From positions 577,889 to 641,888 of the forward strand of contig BLSF01000017.1 in the NCBI GenBank assembly GCA_012862575.1: a stretch of 64,000 nucleotides of DNA. Direction: 5' to 3'. Below, one piece after another: positions 1 to 11,500 of this stretch; the first letter of the stretch is position 1; each line of letters starts with the position of its first letter. A program made the position numbers and the translations under genes. Under the pieces are notes generated by a model. That model had not been told where the DNA came from, ran no database searches, and saw only the letters and a program-made list of their open reading frames with translations. The DNA comes from Parietichytrium sp. I65-24A. Lineage: Eukaryota; Sar; Bigyra; Thraustochytrida; Thraustochytriidae.

Positions 1-212
1 AAACCTTTGGGCTCGAATCATTTTTCTCAAGATCAAGTTCACACAGAATCAGAAAGAAATAGCCGTTGATTGAAAACACACAATGCGCATACCTTTCAGG
101 CTGGAGGGGAAATGCCAGTCCATACCCTCTAAGGAATGCGCCGTCACACTATGCAAGCGGGGCTCCGCGGAAAAAGGGTCGCGTCATCTAAGTAGCGCAA
201 TTCACCGTCAGC

Positions 213-1391
213 TCAGCTGAGGCTCTCCCATTGGGTCTCGGGGGTCTTTTTCTGAAGAATCAAGGTGAGTCTTTCGCCGGAAGAGTTAACCTTAGCCCGA
301 GCCCCGGCAATCTCGTGCTTGAGCTTGCTGACCTTGAATACATGCGAGTCGCAGATGGTGAGCTGCACAGACGATTCAGTGTGCTCGACAGTGTGGGTGA
401 GCTCGCGGTCGCCGAGGTTAAGATCCTTGAGCTCAATGTACACAGACACGGTCTTGTTCCCGTTGGAAAAGGCGTACTTGCGCACGGTGGTGAGCGTGGG
501 CGTGGACTTGTTCTCGTCCGGGACGCTATCGCGGCGGCTCTGTTTGATGAGCTTGGGGGCCTCTCCCTTGTTAATGTTGTGCACCGATGGCGTCTTGGCA
601 TGCGCAAAGTAGTACGAGTTCTCCCCTTTGGACGCGATGTTGGCACGGAGTGCGCTGTCAGCGGCCTCCTTGGCCTCCTCGTCCGACATTCCCGCATCCT
701 TCTCCGGCCGCGGTTCTGGGTCTACCTGCGTTGGCTCCTCGAGTTCGGCCTTGTTCTCGGCTGGCTCTTGCTCCACATGCTCCACATGCTCAGCCTTCTT
801 CTCGACAGTCACGGCCGTCTTACTACCCACAGTTTCTTTCTGAGCTGTTTTCTCCTCGAAATCGCTCTTGGCCGGCATGAGCGGTTGCGAGAGGCTCGCA
901 GCATTTCCAACATTGACGCCATGCCCATAGCCGACACCATAATCGTCCTCATCCTCCTCATCATCTTCGAATCCCGCAGCCGCCTGCGCGAAAACAGCAA
1001 TTGCAATTCCGGCTCCGATTGCAGCAGCCAGCAGCAAGGTGACCAATCCCGCATCGGCGGCGGCCGCGTCCAGCAGCATGCCCGCTTGCACAGCATGCAT
1101 GGCAACGGTCGCGAACAGTAGTCCCTTCGTTTTCGCATTCCTCACGGACTGGCGCCTTGAAAACCACAGCTCAAAGAGCGCCAGCCCATGTACGAGGCCG
1201 AGAACAGCCCCTTCGCGTCGTCCCACAAGCGCGATGCACGCTGCCACCCCGCCGACCTCGAGCAACAAAACCGACCCACGACTTCGGGCCCGAACCAGGC
1301 TCGAGCACCCGACTCCGCGAGCTGCAACCTGAGCGCTCAGCAGCGCAGAGGCTGACTCCCACGCGCACAGCGCTGCTGGCACCAGAGCCAT
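213..1391 (-). CDS. Membrane-anchored CS (p23-like) domain protein
   Basis: Single-exon gene of 392 residues. The N-terminal 140 residues hold about four hydrophobic segments (roughly 39-57, 60-77, 90-107, 113-139). A long charged linker rich in Glu/Lys follows. Residues about 301-391 form a CS domain of the CacyBP/SGT1 type, recognised from YAFSNGNKTVSVYIELKDL and the ending KKTPETQW. CS domains act as Hsp90 or SIAH/SKP1 co-chaperone adaptors and are normally soluble, so fusion to a multipass membrane region is unusual. A motif SYYFAHAKTP lies just before the CS domain. I chose the ATG at 1391; further upstream the frame has only TTG. A TATA-like run sits about 105 bp upstream (1498-1503). 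The exact partner or pathway cannot be read from sequence. Confidence 0.75.
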   Translation of the reverse strand: MALVPAALCAWESASALLSAQVAARGVGCSSLVRARSRGSVLLLEVGGVAACIALVGRREGAVLGLVHGLALFELWFSRRQSVRNAKTKGLLFATVAMHAVQAGMLLDAAAADAGLVTLLLAAAIGAGIAIAVFAQAAAGFEDDEEDEDDYGVGYGHGVNVGNAASLSQPLMPAKSDFEEKTAQKETVGSKTAVTVEKKAEHVEHVEQEPAENKAELEEPTQVDPEPRPEKDAGMSDEEAKEAADSALRANIASKGENSYYFAHAKTPSVHNINKGEAPKLIKQSRRDSVPDENKSTPTLTTVRKYAFSNGNKTVSVYIELKDLNLGDRELTHTVEHTESSVQLTICDSHVFKVSKLKHEIAGARAKVNSSGERLTLILQKKTPETQWESLS

Positions 1392-1492
1392 ATTGTCAAC
1401 CCTCGAATCCTTCCACAATTCACCGCCCCAAGGACTTTATCCTGCGAGTACGTGCGAGCGAGGACGATATATGCCCGAGGACCACAACTGCA

Positions 1493-1504
1493 CTAAATAT
1501 ATAC
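1493..1504 (-). promoter_or_regulatory. TATA-like element upstream of the CS-domain gene
   Basis: On the minus strand this reads as a TATATATTTAG run, about 105 bp before the ATG at 1391. Position and composition suit a core promoter. It also lies at the left edge of the first duplicated block, so it is present again near 2866. Confidence 0.3.
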
Positions 1505-2863
1505 ACACCGGTGGAACTCGCAGTCAGTATACTCTCGCTTCTCGCACTCGGTTCGTGCACAACCCAAGCAAAGAAAGTATATATATGTAATAAGTTTATG
1601 CTGCCAAAACCGGGCTAGTGGTTTTGCCTGGTGACGAATAGCGAGATAATAGCAGAGAAATTGCCCGCTAAGTATACCCCTATTATTTCTTCCTCAAACT
1701 TTGAAGTCGGTTGTAAGTGCGTGTAAGTGCTGGTTATCGAAGGTGGTAATGCGTTCTCTGCGTTCTCACACGAGCAGAGAAATGAGAAATGAGAAATGTG
1801 AGATAACTGATGTAGAGAATGGAACAGCTGGAGGAGCTGGAGCCCGAAGACGGAGAAGACGGAGGACAGAACTACCTACTCTACCTACACCGCTGATAAT
1901 GTTCATGATGGGAAACGTGAACGTGAAAGTGGAAAGTACTACTATTAAGTACTTCCCAGTGCAGAGCTTTGTTGCGCGGAGACACACTCTTCCGAGCTCT
2001 GAACTGGTTATCTGTCGATGCTGAGTTAAACTGTTTCGTTCGAACAACTGGAGACTTGCAAAAGCTTTCAGAGAAGAAATTTCGCTGCGTTATTGCTGCG
2101 TTGCTGACACGGAAACACCTTTTGAATTAAAACTTGCTGCAGAACAAAGCTTCCAAGAAACATGCTTGGGTGTGCACAGGGATGAAAAAGTGCGTGGAGA
2201 AGGTTGAGCTAAGAGTCAGTTATTAGGAAATAGGAGTGCAGTGAACGGGTTGGCGCGAGATGGCGCGAGGGAGACTACCATTAACTCTATCCATGCTCTA
2301 CGTCCGAGATCTCGTCAGGCGTACCAATGATTATCGGTTCTCGGTAGGCCTCCACGTGTCATAGGATGACCTACATCCACGACATAGCAAAATAGTTTAT
2401 GATTTAGTATAGGTGAATGCCGGTGAGACTGGCCACACCAGCAATTTGCAGGTCTTGGATGCGCAAGCGACGATCATTCCCTGGATCGCTAAGTATTCTA
2501 CCGTTTTCTACCACATTAAAACAGTACCACCTCGTAGTACGAAAGGTTACAAGAATCAAGATTGATTTTGAGATAATCTTTTCGAATGACAGTGAAAGAT
2601 AGTGAAAGATCTGAAAGATCACATCTTCCTCCATCTTTATCTCAGTCAATTGATTGACAAAAAGTTTACATTAGAAAGTTCAGAGTCCAATTAAGAATGT
2701 CAGAAGACTCAAGCCTCACCGCGCGATACTAGAACTCGAGTACCAGCGGCAAGACACGGACGTGCACACTCTTCCAGAGCGTTCACATAGTTCACATACG
2801 ACAATCACATCTCACATGCCTTCTTCAATCCCGTGCCACGTTCTTGGACGCTTCCTTCTCCAG
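1497..2863. repeat. Direct duplication I, left copy (contig end)
   Basis: This stretch recurs at 2866-4224 with an offset of 1369 bp, differing by scattered substitutions and small indels. It ends in CTTCCTTCTCCAG directly before the single n at 2864, and the same bases occur at 4212-4224, where the right copy runs on into unique sequence. That arrangement is expected of two overlapping contigs laid end to end, not of a biological tandem repeat. I see no convincing coding region: the open frames are short and lack family signatures. Confidence 0.85.
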
Positions 2864-2864
2864 N
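2864..2864. other. Single-N assembly junction 1
   Basis: One ambiguous base between two copies of the same 1.36-kb sequence. The left copy stops here and the right copy starts here, so the n is a placeholder for an unmerged overlap. Confidence 0.9.
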
Positions 2865-2865
2865 T

Positions 2866-4224
2866 ATATATACACACCGGTGGAACTCGCAGTCAGTATA
2901 CTCTCACTTCTCACACTCGGTTCGTGCACAACCCAAGCAAAGAAAGTATATATATGTAATAAGTTTATGCTGCCAAAACCGGGCTAGTGGTTTTGCCTGG
3001 TGACGAATAGCGAGATAATAGCAGAGAAATTGCCCGCTAAGTATACCCCTATTATTTCTTCCTCAAACTTTGAAGTCGGTTGTAAGTGCGTGTAAGTGCT
3101 GGTTATCGAAGGTGGTAATGCGTTCTCTGCGTTCTCACACGAGCAGAGAAATGAGAAATGAGAAATGTGAGATAACTGATGTAGAGAATGGAACAGCTGG
3201 AGGAGCTGGAGCCCGAAGACGGAGAAGACGGAGGACAGAACTACCTACTCTACCTACACCGCTGATAATGTTCATGATGGGAAACGTGAACGTGAAAGTG
3301 GAAAGTACTACTATTAAGTACTTCCCAGTGCAGAGCTTTGTTGCGCGGAGACACACTCTTCCGAGCTCTGAACTGGTTATCTGTCGATGCTGAGTTAAAC
3401 TGTTTCGTTCGAACAACTGGAGACTTGCAAAAGCTTTCAGAGAAGAAATTTCGCTGCGTTATTGCTGCGTTGCTGACACGGAAACACCTTTTGAATTAAA
3501 ACTTGCTGCAGAACAAAGCTTCCAAGAAACATGCTTGGGTGTGCACAGGGATGAAAAAGTGCGCGGAGAAGGTTGAGCTAAGAGTCAGTTATTAGGGAAT
3601 AGGAGTGCAGTGAACGGGTTGGCGCGAGATGGCGCGAGGGAGGCTACCATTAACTCTATCCATGCTCTACGTCCGAGATCTCGACAGGCGTACCAATGAT
3701 TATCGGTTCTCGGTAGGCCTCCACGTGTCATAGGATGACCTACATCCACTACATAGTAAAATAGTTTATGATTTAGTCTAGGTGAATGCCGGTGAGACTG
3801 GCCACACCAGCAATTTGCAGGTCTTGGATGCACAAGCGACGATCATTCCCTGGATCGCTAAGTATTCTACCGTTTTCTACCACATTAAAACAGTACCACC
3901 TCGTAGTACGAAAGGTTACAAGAATCAAGATTGATTTTGAGATAATCTTTTCGAATGACAGTGAAAGATAGTGAAAGATCACATCTTCCTCCATCTTTAT
4001 CTCAGTCAATTGATTGACAAAAAGTTCACATTAGAAAGTTCAGAGCCCAATTAAGAATGTCAGAAGATGTCAGAAGACTCAAGTTTCACCGGGCGATACT
4101 AGAACTCGAGTACCAGCGGCAAGACACGGACGTGCACACTCTTCCAGAGCGTTCACATACGACAATCACATTTCACATGCCTTCTTCAATCCCGTGCCGC
4201 GTTCTTGGACGCTTCCTTCTCCAG
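2866..4224. repeat. Direct duplication I, right copy
   Basis: Near-identical to 1497-2863, with substitutions (for example around 3565, 3597 and 3685) and short indels after about 3980. Divergence looks allelic. No gene is supported within it. Confidence 0.85.
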
Positions 4225-4999
4225 CCGGTCACGCCACACTTCACACGTCACACCGCCCACAGTGCCAGCGGTCGCACGGTCACGGTCACGGTCACGGTTC
4301 CTCTTTTGTGCCCGCACCGTCGCCATCGCCATCGCACACCACATCTTGAGCGCACATGGCGGGACGAGGAACAGGTGCGGAATAGAGCCTCGCAAGACTC
4401 GCAAGAGCCGGATGGAGATGGAGTGTGTGCCTCAGGGTCTCGGCTTTGTTTTGAAAGCCCTCATTGCGAAATTGACGAATTGCCAAAGTGCCGAAGCGGA
4501 ACCAAGCTGCAAGAATAACAACGACAGAAACGCTGTCTTTCGTTCTCTCAGGCTCAGGGGCTCAGGGGCTCAGTACTTGAGCTGCAGGCGAGAAACTTGC
4601 CGTAGGAGTACTTGAGCTCCTGGCGAGTGTGGACACGCCGAGGGTAGGAGACCGAAGCCACTGGCATCCAGGGGTGAAATCAAGGAAAGGAGTTGACTCT
4701 GAAGACAGATTTGTGAGCTTATCTGGCACGTGCGACACTAGACGCGTCTCTTTACTGAGAACTTCGTTGAACATCTCGCCACAGCGTAAAAAGGACCGGC
4801 GATGAGTAGTTTTCCTGCAATTGTCATCGACTTTTCGAGTCCACAGTGTCCAACAGTCTGGGTGGGTCATCTATCGCTGGACACAGGTACAAATTTCCTC
4901 CACTCTGAGAAGTGTCAGCAGCTCAAAAGCTCAAGAAGCTCAAGGCTTAAAGCGCACAGCTCACTTCATGAGTCCAGTGGGCTAGTATAGCACTGTTCG
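4225..4999. other. Intergenic, no supported gene
   Basis: Unique sequence between the two duplicated blocks. It holds a short (CACGGT)n run near 4273-4298 and a CAGGGGCT repeat near 4552-4572. Open frames of up to about 137 codons exist, but none has an ATG-start frame with recognisable features. A spliced or non-coding transcript cannot be excluded. Confidence 0.4.
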
Positions 5000-6781
5000 C
5001 CCGTCCAAATTGCGCGGTGTGAGCATTGTGCCCACTGCCTTGAATAGCATTCCTTTGGGACCTTTGAGTTTCGCGATCGTGGCCCACATGATACCGTGTG
5101 GGTGGATTGTGCGGGCTGGCGTGGACTTGCAAAATTTACAGACTTTCTTTTGGAATTGCCTTACTGTTCTGTTCGCTTCGTAGCATTGCGCATTCATGAA
5201 AGGGCCAGTTGCCACCGCCTACTTACGAGAAGCGACTATAGACCATGCAACCGCGACTTGAGTACTAGAGAACTGGTGCCTGCGCTTGCCTTCAGCGATT
5301 TGATGTCTTGATGTTGAAGTTAGTTGTTGTATTTCTTCAAAACTCTTGAAAAATTCCTTCCAATCTAAAGTTGCTTCTGACGACAAATTCACACACTGTG
5401 AGTGTCGACTTTGTCGGAAACTGTCGCTTGGTAAGGTCTTTTAGCCCATTGCCCTTTCTGCCCTTTCATAGCTAGTGTAGCCATCAACCTAGGGACTTAT
5501 TCCGGAACGCTTGATCGATTGGGCGATTCAAGTTGTTTGAGCATTTTGAGCATGTTTGAGCATGTTGTGTTGAGCCTCTTCTTTGTCTCTTTAGTCTCCT
5601 TACCCTCTTTTACCTCGCTTCCCTCTTTGCACTGTTAACTATTCCGCGTTGGGTTTCGCCCAGGAGTGAATGATTTAAACAAACTAATTAATGAATGCAC
5701 GTGCGCATCATCATCACTCACAAGCACACTCCTCGCTACGCGCTGAGTTTCTCACTTGTCAATGAGCATTTGTAATTACAACTCACTTTGCAAGCCTCCT
5801 TCGAGCGAGAGTCGCGAGAGACTTACCACTCGCCTCTCTCGCCTCTCCTTTCCATACAGCTCGCCTCTAGTAGCTATCTATCCGAACAGCTAGCGCCCCC
5901 ACTTCCCGCCAATAGTACACACCCAGGAAAAGGTATTCAGTGACGTCTTAACGGTCTAAATAGGGGTTGCGGTAAGGTGGGAAGGTGCGAGTCAAAGTGC
6001 ACTCAGTGGATCAAAGAGCATGAAAGAGGAGAGCAAGGAAGGGAAAAGAAGGTAACTTGCTTGGGCTTTTGCTCAGAGTTTCGAAGCTACTTGCCAGTAA
6101 GATTCTGGAAGCTCGAGTCAGATCGTGGAAGAAGATTTGAATGAACGTTTATGGAGTGAATGACTCGGAAAGTGAATGGAATCGCCAATGAAGATGGATG
6201 CGGCGATGGCCGATGGCGATGAAACAGAGTGCGCTGTGCTTTGCTTACAGTTACAGTTCGTCGCTGTCGTTCTCGAACTGCGCTCGCTTTTGACAGTGTG
6301 ACACTAAAGACGTATGAGGAGCTGTGAGAGTTGCAAGTCCGTGAGGATTGGATTGGTGAAAGAAGTTGTGGCTGCTGCTAGGCTTTATCTCAGGAATCTC
6401 AGGCCCGGTTGACTCGGCTGTCTACGAGGACGAGTACTGACACTGACTGGCTGAGTGAGCAGTGAGTACCGGTATTGAGGGATTGGCTTGACCATCTCGC
6501 TCGAAAGCTCATCTTAATTCACAGACACATTCACAGTCAAGCCTTGAAAGCCTTGTTTCATCAATTGAAGGACGCTGGAGGCCGGGAAGGCCGTCGTTCG
6601 AGAAGCAATTCTCGAAAACCAAAGTGGCGACTGCAGAATTTGGTGTTGAGAACGAGCGTCGTTCGCCACACGCTGTGCGGAACTGTGACGGAACACGAGC
6701 GCAGACTGCTTTCGACTGGCTCGGCGCGTCCTTGCGTCGGCCCTTCGGTCTCGGGTACGCTGTGCAGTTCCAATTTGCCTG
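5000..6781. repeat. Direct duplication II, left copy (contig end)
   Basis: This recurs at 6783-8546 with an offset of 1783 bp. It ends in TTCCAATTTGCCTG directly before the n at 6782. The same bases at 8533-8546 run on into the leader of the ABC transporter gene. Substitutions and indels (for example near 5322-5345 against 7105-7125) indicate allelic-level divergence. I see no supported coding region; it is probably the upstream intergenic region of the transporter, present twice. Confidence 0.85.
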
Positions 6782-6782
6782 N
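6782..6782. other. Single-N assembly junction 2
   Basis: One ambiguous base exactly at the meeting point of the two copies of duplication II. It marks an unmerged contig overlap. Confidence 0.9.
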
Positions 6783-8546
6783 CCCGTCCAAATTGCGCGG
6801 TGTGAGCATTGTGCCCACTGCCTTGAATAGCATTCCTTTGGGACCTTTGAGTTTCGCGATCGTGGCCCACATGATACCGTGTGGGTGGATTGTGCGGGCT
6901 GGCGTGGACTTGCAAAATTTACAGACTTTCTTTTGGAATTGCCTTACTGTTCTGTTCGCTTCGTAGCATTGCGCATTCATGAAAGGGCCAGTTGCCACCG
7001 CCTACTTACGAGAAGCGACTATAGACCATGCAACCGCGACTTGAGTACTAGAGAACTGGTGCCTGCGCTTGCCTTCAGCGATTTGATGTCTTGATGTTGA
7101 AGTTATTAGCCAAACTTTTGAAGAATTCCTTCTCCTAATCTAAAATTGCTTCTGACGACAAATTCACACACTGTGAGTGTCGACTTTGTCGGAAACTGTC
7201 GCTTGGTAAGGTCTTTTAGCCCATTGCCCTTGCTGCCCTTTCATAGCTAGTGTAGCCATCAACCTAGGGACTTATTCCGGAACGCTTGATCGATTGGGCG
7301 ATTCAAGTTGTTTGAGCATTTTGAGCATGTTTGAGCATGTTGTGTTGAGCCTCTTCTTTGTCTCTTTAGTCTCCTTACCCTCTTTTACCTCGCTTCCCTC
7401 TTTGCACTGTTAACTATTCCGCGTTGGGTTTCGCCCAGAAGTGAATGATTTAAACAAACTAATTAATGAATGCACGTGCGCATCATCATCACTCACAAGC
7501 ACACTCCTCGCTACGCGCTGAGTTTCTCACTTGTGAATGAGCATTTGTAATTACAACTCACTTTGCAAGCCTCCTTCGAGCGAGAGTCGCGAGAGACTTA
7601 CCACTCGCCTCTCCCTTCCATACAGCTCGCCTCTAGTAGCTATCTATCCGAACAGCTAGCGCCCCCACTTCCCGCCAATAGTACACACCCAGGAAAAGGT
7701 ATTCAGTGAGGTCTTACCGGTCTAAATAAGGGCTGCGGTAAGGTGGGAAGGTGCGAGTCAAAGTGCACTCAGTGGATCAAAGAGCATGAAAGAGGAGAGC
7801 AAGGAAGGGAAAAGAAGGTAACTTGCTTGGGCTTTTGCTCAGAGTTTCGAAGCTACTTGCCAGTAAGATTCTGGAAGCTCGAGTCAGATCGTGGAAGAAG
7901 ATTGGAATGAACGTTTATGGAATGAATGACTCGGAAAGTGAATGGAATCGCCAATGAAGGGGATGCGGCGATGGCCGATGGCGATGAAACAGAGTGCGCT
8001 GTGCTTTGCTTACGATTACACTTCGTCGCTGTCGTTCTCGAACTGCGCTCGCTTTTGACAGTGCGACACTAAAGACGTATGAGGAGCTGTGAGAGTTGCA
8101 AGTCCGTGAGGATTGGATTGGTGAAAGAAGTTGTGGCTGCTGCTAGGCTTTATCTCAGGAATCTCAGGCCCGGTTGACTCGGCTGTCTACGAGGACGAGT
8201 ACTGACACTGACTGGCTGAGTGAGCAGTGAGTACCGGTATTGAGGGATTGGCTTGACCATCTCGCTCGAAAGCTCATCTTAATTCACAGACACATTCACA
8301 GTCAAGCCTTGAAAGCCTTGTTTCATCAATTGAAGGACGCTGGAGGCCGGGAAGGCCGTCGTTCGAGAAGCAATTCTCGAAAACCAAAGTGGCGACTGCA
8401 GAATTTGGTGTTGAGAACGAGCGTCGTTCGCCGCACGCTGTGCGGAATTGTGACGGAACGGGAGCGCAGACTGCTTTCGACTGGCTCGGCGCGTCCTTGC
8501 GTCGGCCCTTTAGTCTCGGGCACGCTGTGCAGTTCCAATTTGCCTG
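6783..8546. repeat. Direct duplication II, right copy
   Basis: Near-identical to 5000-6781. Its end lies 54 bp before the ABC transporter start, so this copy carries the transporter's promoter region. It contains GTACCGGTAT at 8231-8240, a near match to a palindrome found upstream of several other genes in the window. Confidence 0.85.
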
Positions 8547-8599
8547 ACCTGGCAAGAGAGCACGCTGGATTCTCGGAAGAGGTGTAATTTTGGGAAGCA

Positions 8600-11500
8600 A
8601 TGTCTAGCGACGAAAACCAGATCGTGAGCTTCGCGGCCGCCCTTCCAGAGGAGATGGAGGAAGAAAGCGAAACTAGGTCGAGAGACTCGCGGAGGAGCTC
8701 GCGGAGCCAAAGCAGTGCTGTGAAGGAAAGCGCTCGAGCTGAATCTTCCAGCGGGTCGCGCAGAAGCCGGGGCAGCGACAGAGATGAAACAAGGAGAATT
8801 TCCGGAAGAAGCTCCGGAATAAGAAGCACCGAGTCTTCAAGGCCTTTGAAGGAGAACAGCTCAGGGGTATCTATTCGGTTGGAGGAGGGAGACGAGCCTA
8901 GCACCGATGTAGTCGTCGCAGTTCCCAAAGTGGGCATCCAATCTGCCGAAGTGAAAGCTGGGTTGCTTTCCAGAGCCTTTTTCAGCTGGGTGTCCCCCAT
9001 GCTCAAGTTTGCGCATAGAAAATGGAAGAAAGAAGGCCTTGAGACAGAGCAGGACGACCTTTGGGAGGTAATTCCGTCGGACAACACCTGGAAGCTCAGC
9101 GAGGACTTCGAAAACTCCCTTGCAAAGTGGAAGCAAGCGCACAAGATCAAGCACAAGAAGAAAAAGACCGCCCTTTCTCACGATGAAGAGGCGTGGAGTG
9201 TCGAGGAGATGAAGTCCATGCTTTCCAGCTCGCTGTGGCGCGGCATTCGCGCTCGCATGTATTGGGCAGGTATCTTCAAATTCGTCAACACGGTGATTCA
9301 GTTTGGCTATCCAGTCATTCTGAACGAGATTCTTAAGGCTCTCACGCTCCTCTATCTTGGCTCAACCGAGGATGGGGTCGAGTGGAAAGCGTACGTGTGG
9401 GTCGGCGCCTTTGCAGCGATCCTCGTCTTGCGAGCTCTCACCTTTCAGGCATTTCAGTTCATGAGTCTTCGCTGCGGTTGGCAGGTTCAATCCATCTTGA
9501 CCACCGCAGTGTACCGCAAGACGCTGCGCATGAGCGCAGCTGGCAGGCAAAAGATGACGGTAGGACAAATCGTGAATCTCATGCAACTTGACGCTACCAA
9601 GATCCAGAGATTTATCAGCCTCTTCCACAACATTTGGGACGGGCTTTTGCAAATCCTTGGCTACCTGGGGCTTTTGTTCTTTTATCTAGGATGGCCGATT
9701 TTCTTGAGTTTTGGCGTTTTATTCATCTCGGCACCAGTCGTCCTCCTCGTCTTCAGCAAAATTGCGAGCTTCCAGAAAAAGATGGTCAAGATTACAGATG
9801 AGCGAGTCAAGCTCACCAACGAGGTGCTCCAAGGCATGAATGCCATCAAGATGGCGGCGTGGGAGGAGAGCTACACAAATGCCATCGACACTTTCCGCAA
9901 ACTTGAGCTCGTTCAGCTTAAAAAGTTTGCCTATTTTCTCTCATTCGGATTTGCGTTTATGCTCTCTTTGCCAACCTTCATCGCGGTGGTGGACATCGGT
10001 GTGTATGCTTACTTGACCGATCTCGAGGGCAGACTTATCGATGCAGCCACACTCTTCACGGCAATCAGCACCTTCGCGATTTTGCAAGGCCCTATCTTAA
10101 TTTACCCTAGCACGCTGGCGGCAATGGTAATGGCGCTCGACTCGAGACGCCGGCTCGCCGAGTTCTTCAGCGTGGACGATTTGGACGAGGAGGATGAAAA
10201 TGAAACCGCTAAACACAAGTCATCACGCCATGCCATCGAGATTACAAACGGCGCCTTTTCTTGGGGAGCTCCGGCTGACGATGACGAAGATGAGCAAGGT
10301 AGCAAAACAAAGGCAGTGAAAAAGCAAAAGAAGGCCTCAAGGGCTGCTGCACAAGAGGGACCTGAAGAGCCAGAAGGCAAGGTGAACATTTCTCGCATTG
10401 TTCTGGAGGACATCAACCTCAAGATTAAGAGGGGATCCCTTGTTGCCGTTATCGGGCCTGTCGGGAGCGGGAAATCCAGTCTTGTCAACTCGATGATACA
10501 CGAAATGCATGCGCGCAGCGGTGAGGTCCGCGTCAGCGGTTCCGTAGCCTATGTCGCCCAGACTGCGTGGATATTTAATGACACCGTCCGTGAAAACATT
10601 CTGTTTGGAGAACCAATGAATGAGGCTCGCTATCGTCGCGTTCTGGAGGCGTGCCAGCTGACCCGCGACATGGAGATTTTCGAAGACGGTGACAGAACTG
10701 TGATCGGGGAGCGCGGCATCAACCTTTCTGGCGGCCAAAAGCAGCGCATCTCCCTCGCTCGGGCTGCCTACTCGAATCGCGACATTATCATCCTTGACGA
10801 CCCACTCTCCGCGCTTGACCCGGAGGTGGCCAGGTCTGTCTTTAACAACTGCATCTCCAAAATGTTGCGCGGAAAAACTGTTGTTTTGGTGACCAACCAG
10901 CTTTACTTTCTGCCAGACTGCGATCAAGTCGTTGTGCTGGACGCTCCACCGGAATGCCCTGGTCGAATCCAGGAAAATGGTACGTACAGCGAACTGATTA
11001 GCGCCGGCCTTGACTTCTCAAGGCTGATGCAACAATTCCAAGGAGGGCAGTCAGACGTCAAGGATGGCGACAAGGAGCAGTCCAAGTCAATCCAAGGAGA
11101 CGCAAAGCCTACAGAAGAGCCGCTTAACTCAGACAAGGCAGAGGACCTCATCCAGGCTGAAGAGAGAAACAATGGCGCTGTCTCGATTGCCTCCTACATG
11201 TTTTACATTCGTGCAGGCGGAGTTTGCGCATTCGTGTTTACCTTCATGATGTACATTTTGAACGAGGTGGCCATGCTTGGAAACCGCGGCTGGGTCACCT
11301 TGTGGGTGGACGACGCAGCTTATGAGAATAACACCATTGTCTTTTATCTCGCCGGCTACGGACTTACCGCCCTGGCTTCGATGTTGCTCATGTCGATGGC
11401 GCTCGCTTTCATGCTCATGTTTGGAGTTCGGGCCTCCAAAAAGCTTCACGGAAACATGCTTGGCCATGTTCTTCGTGCGCCAATGTCATTCTATGACACA

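Noticed and set aside
1701-3416. Paired open frames repeated in both copies of duplication I
   Set aside because: They recur only because the sequence is duplicated around an n, are about 100 codons, and show no protein features; conservation between copies is not evidence of selection here.
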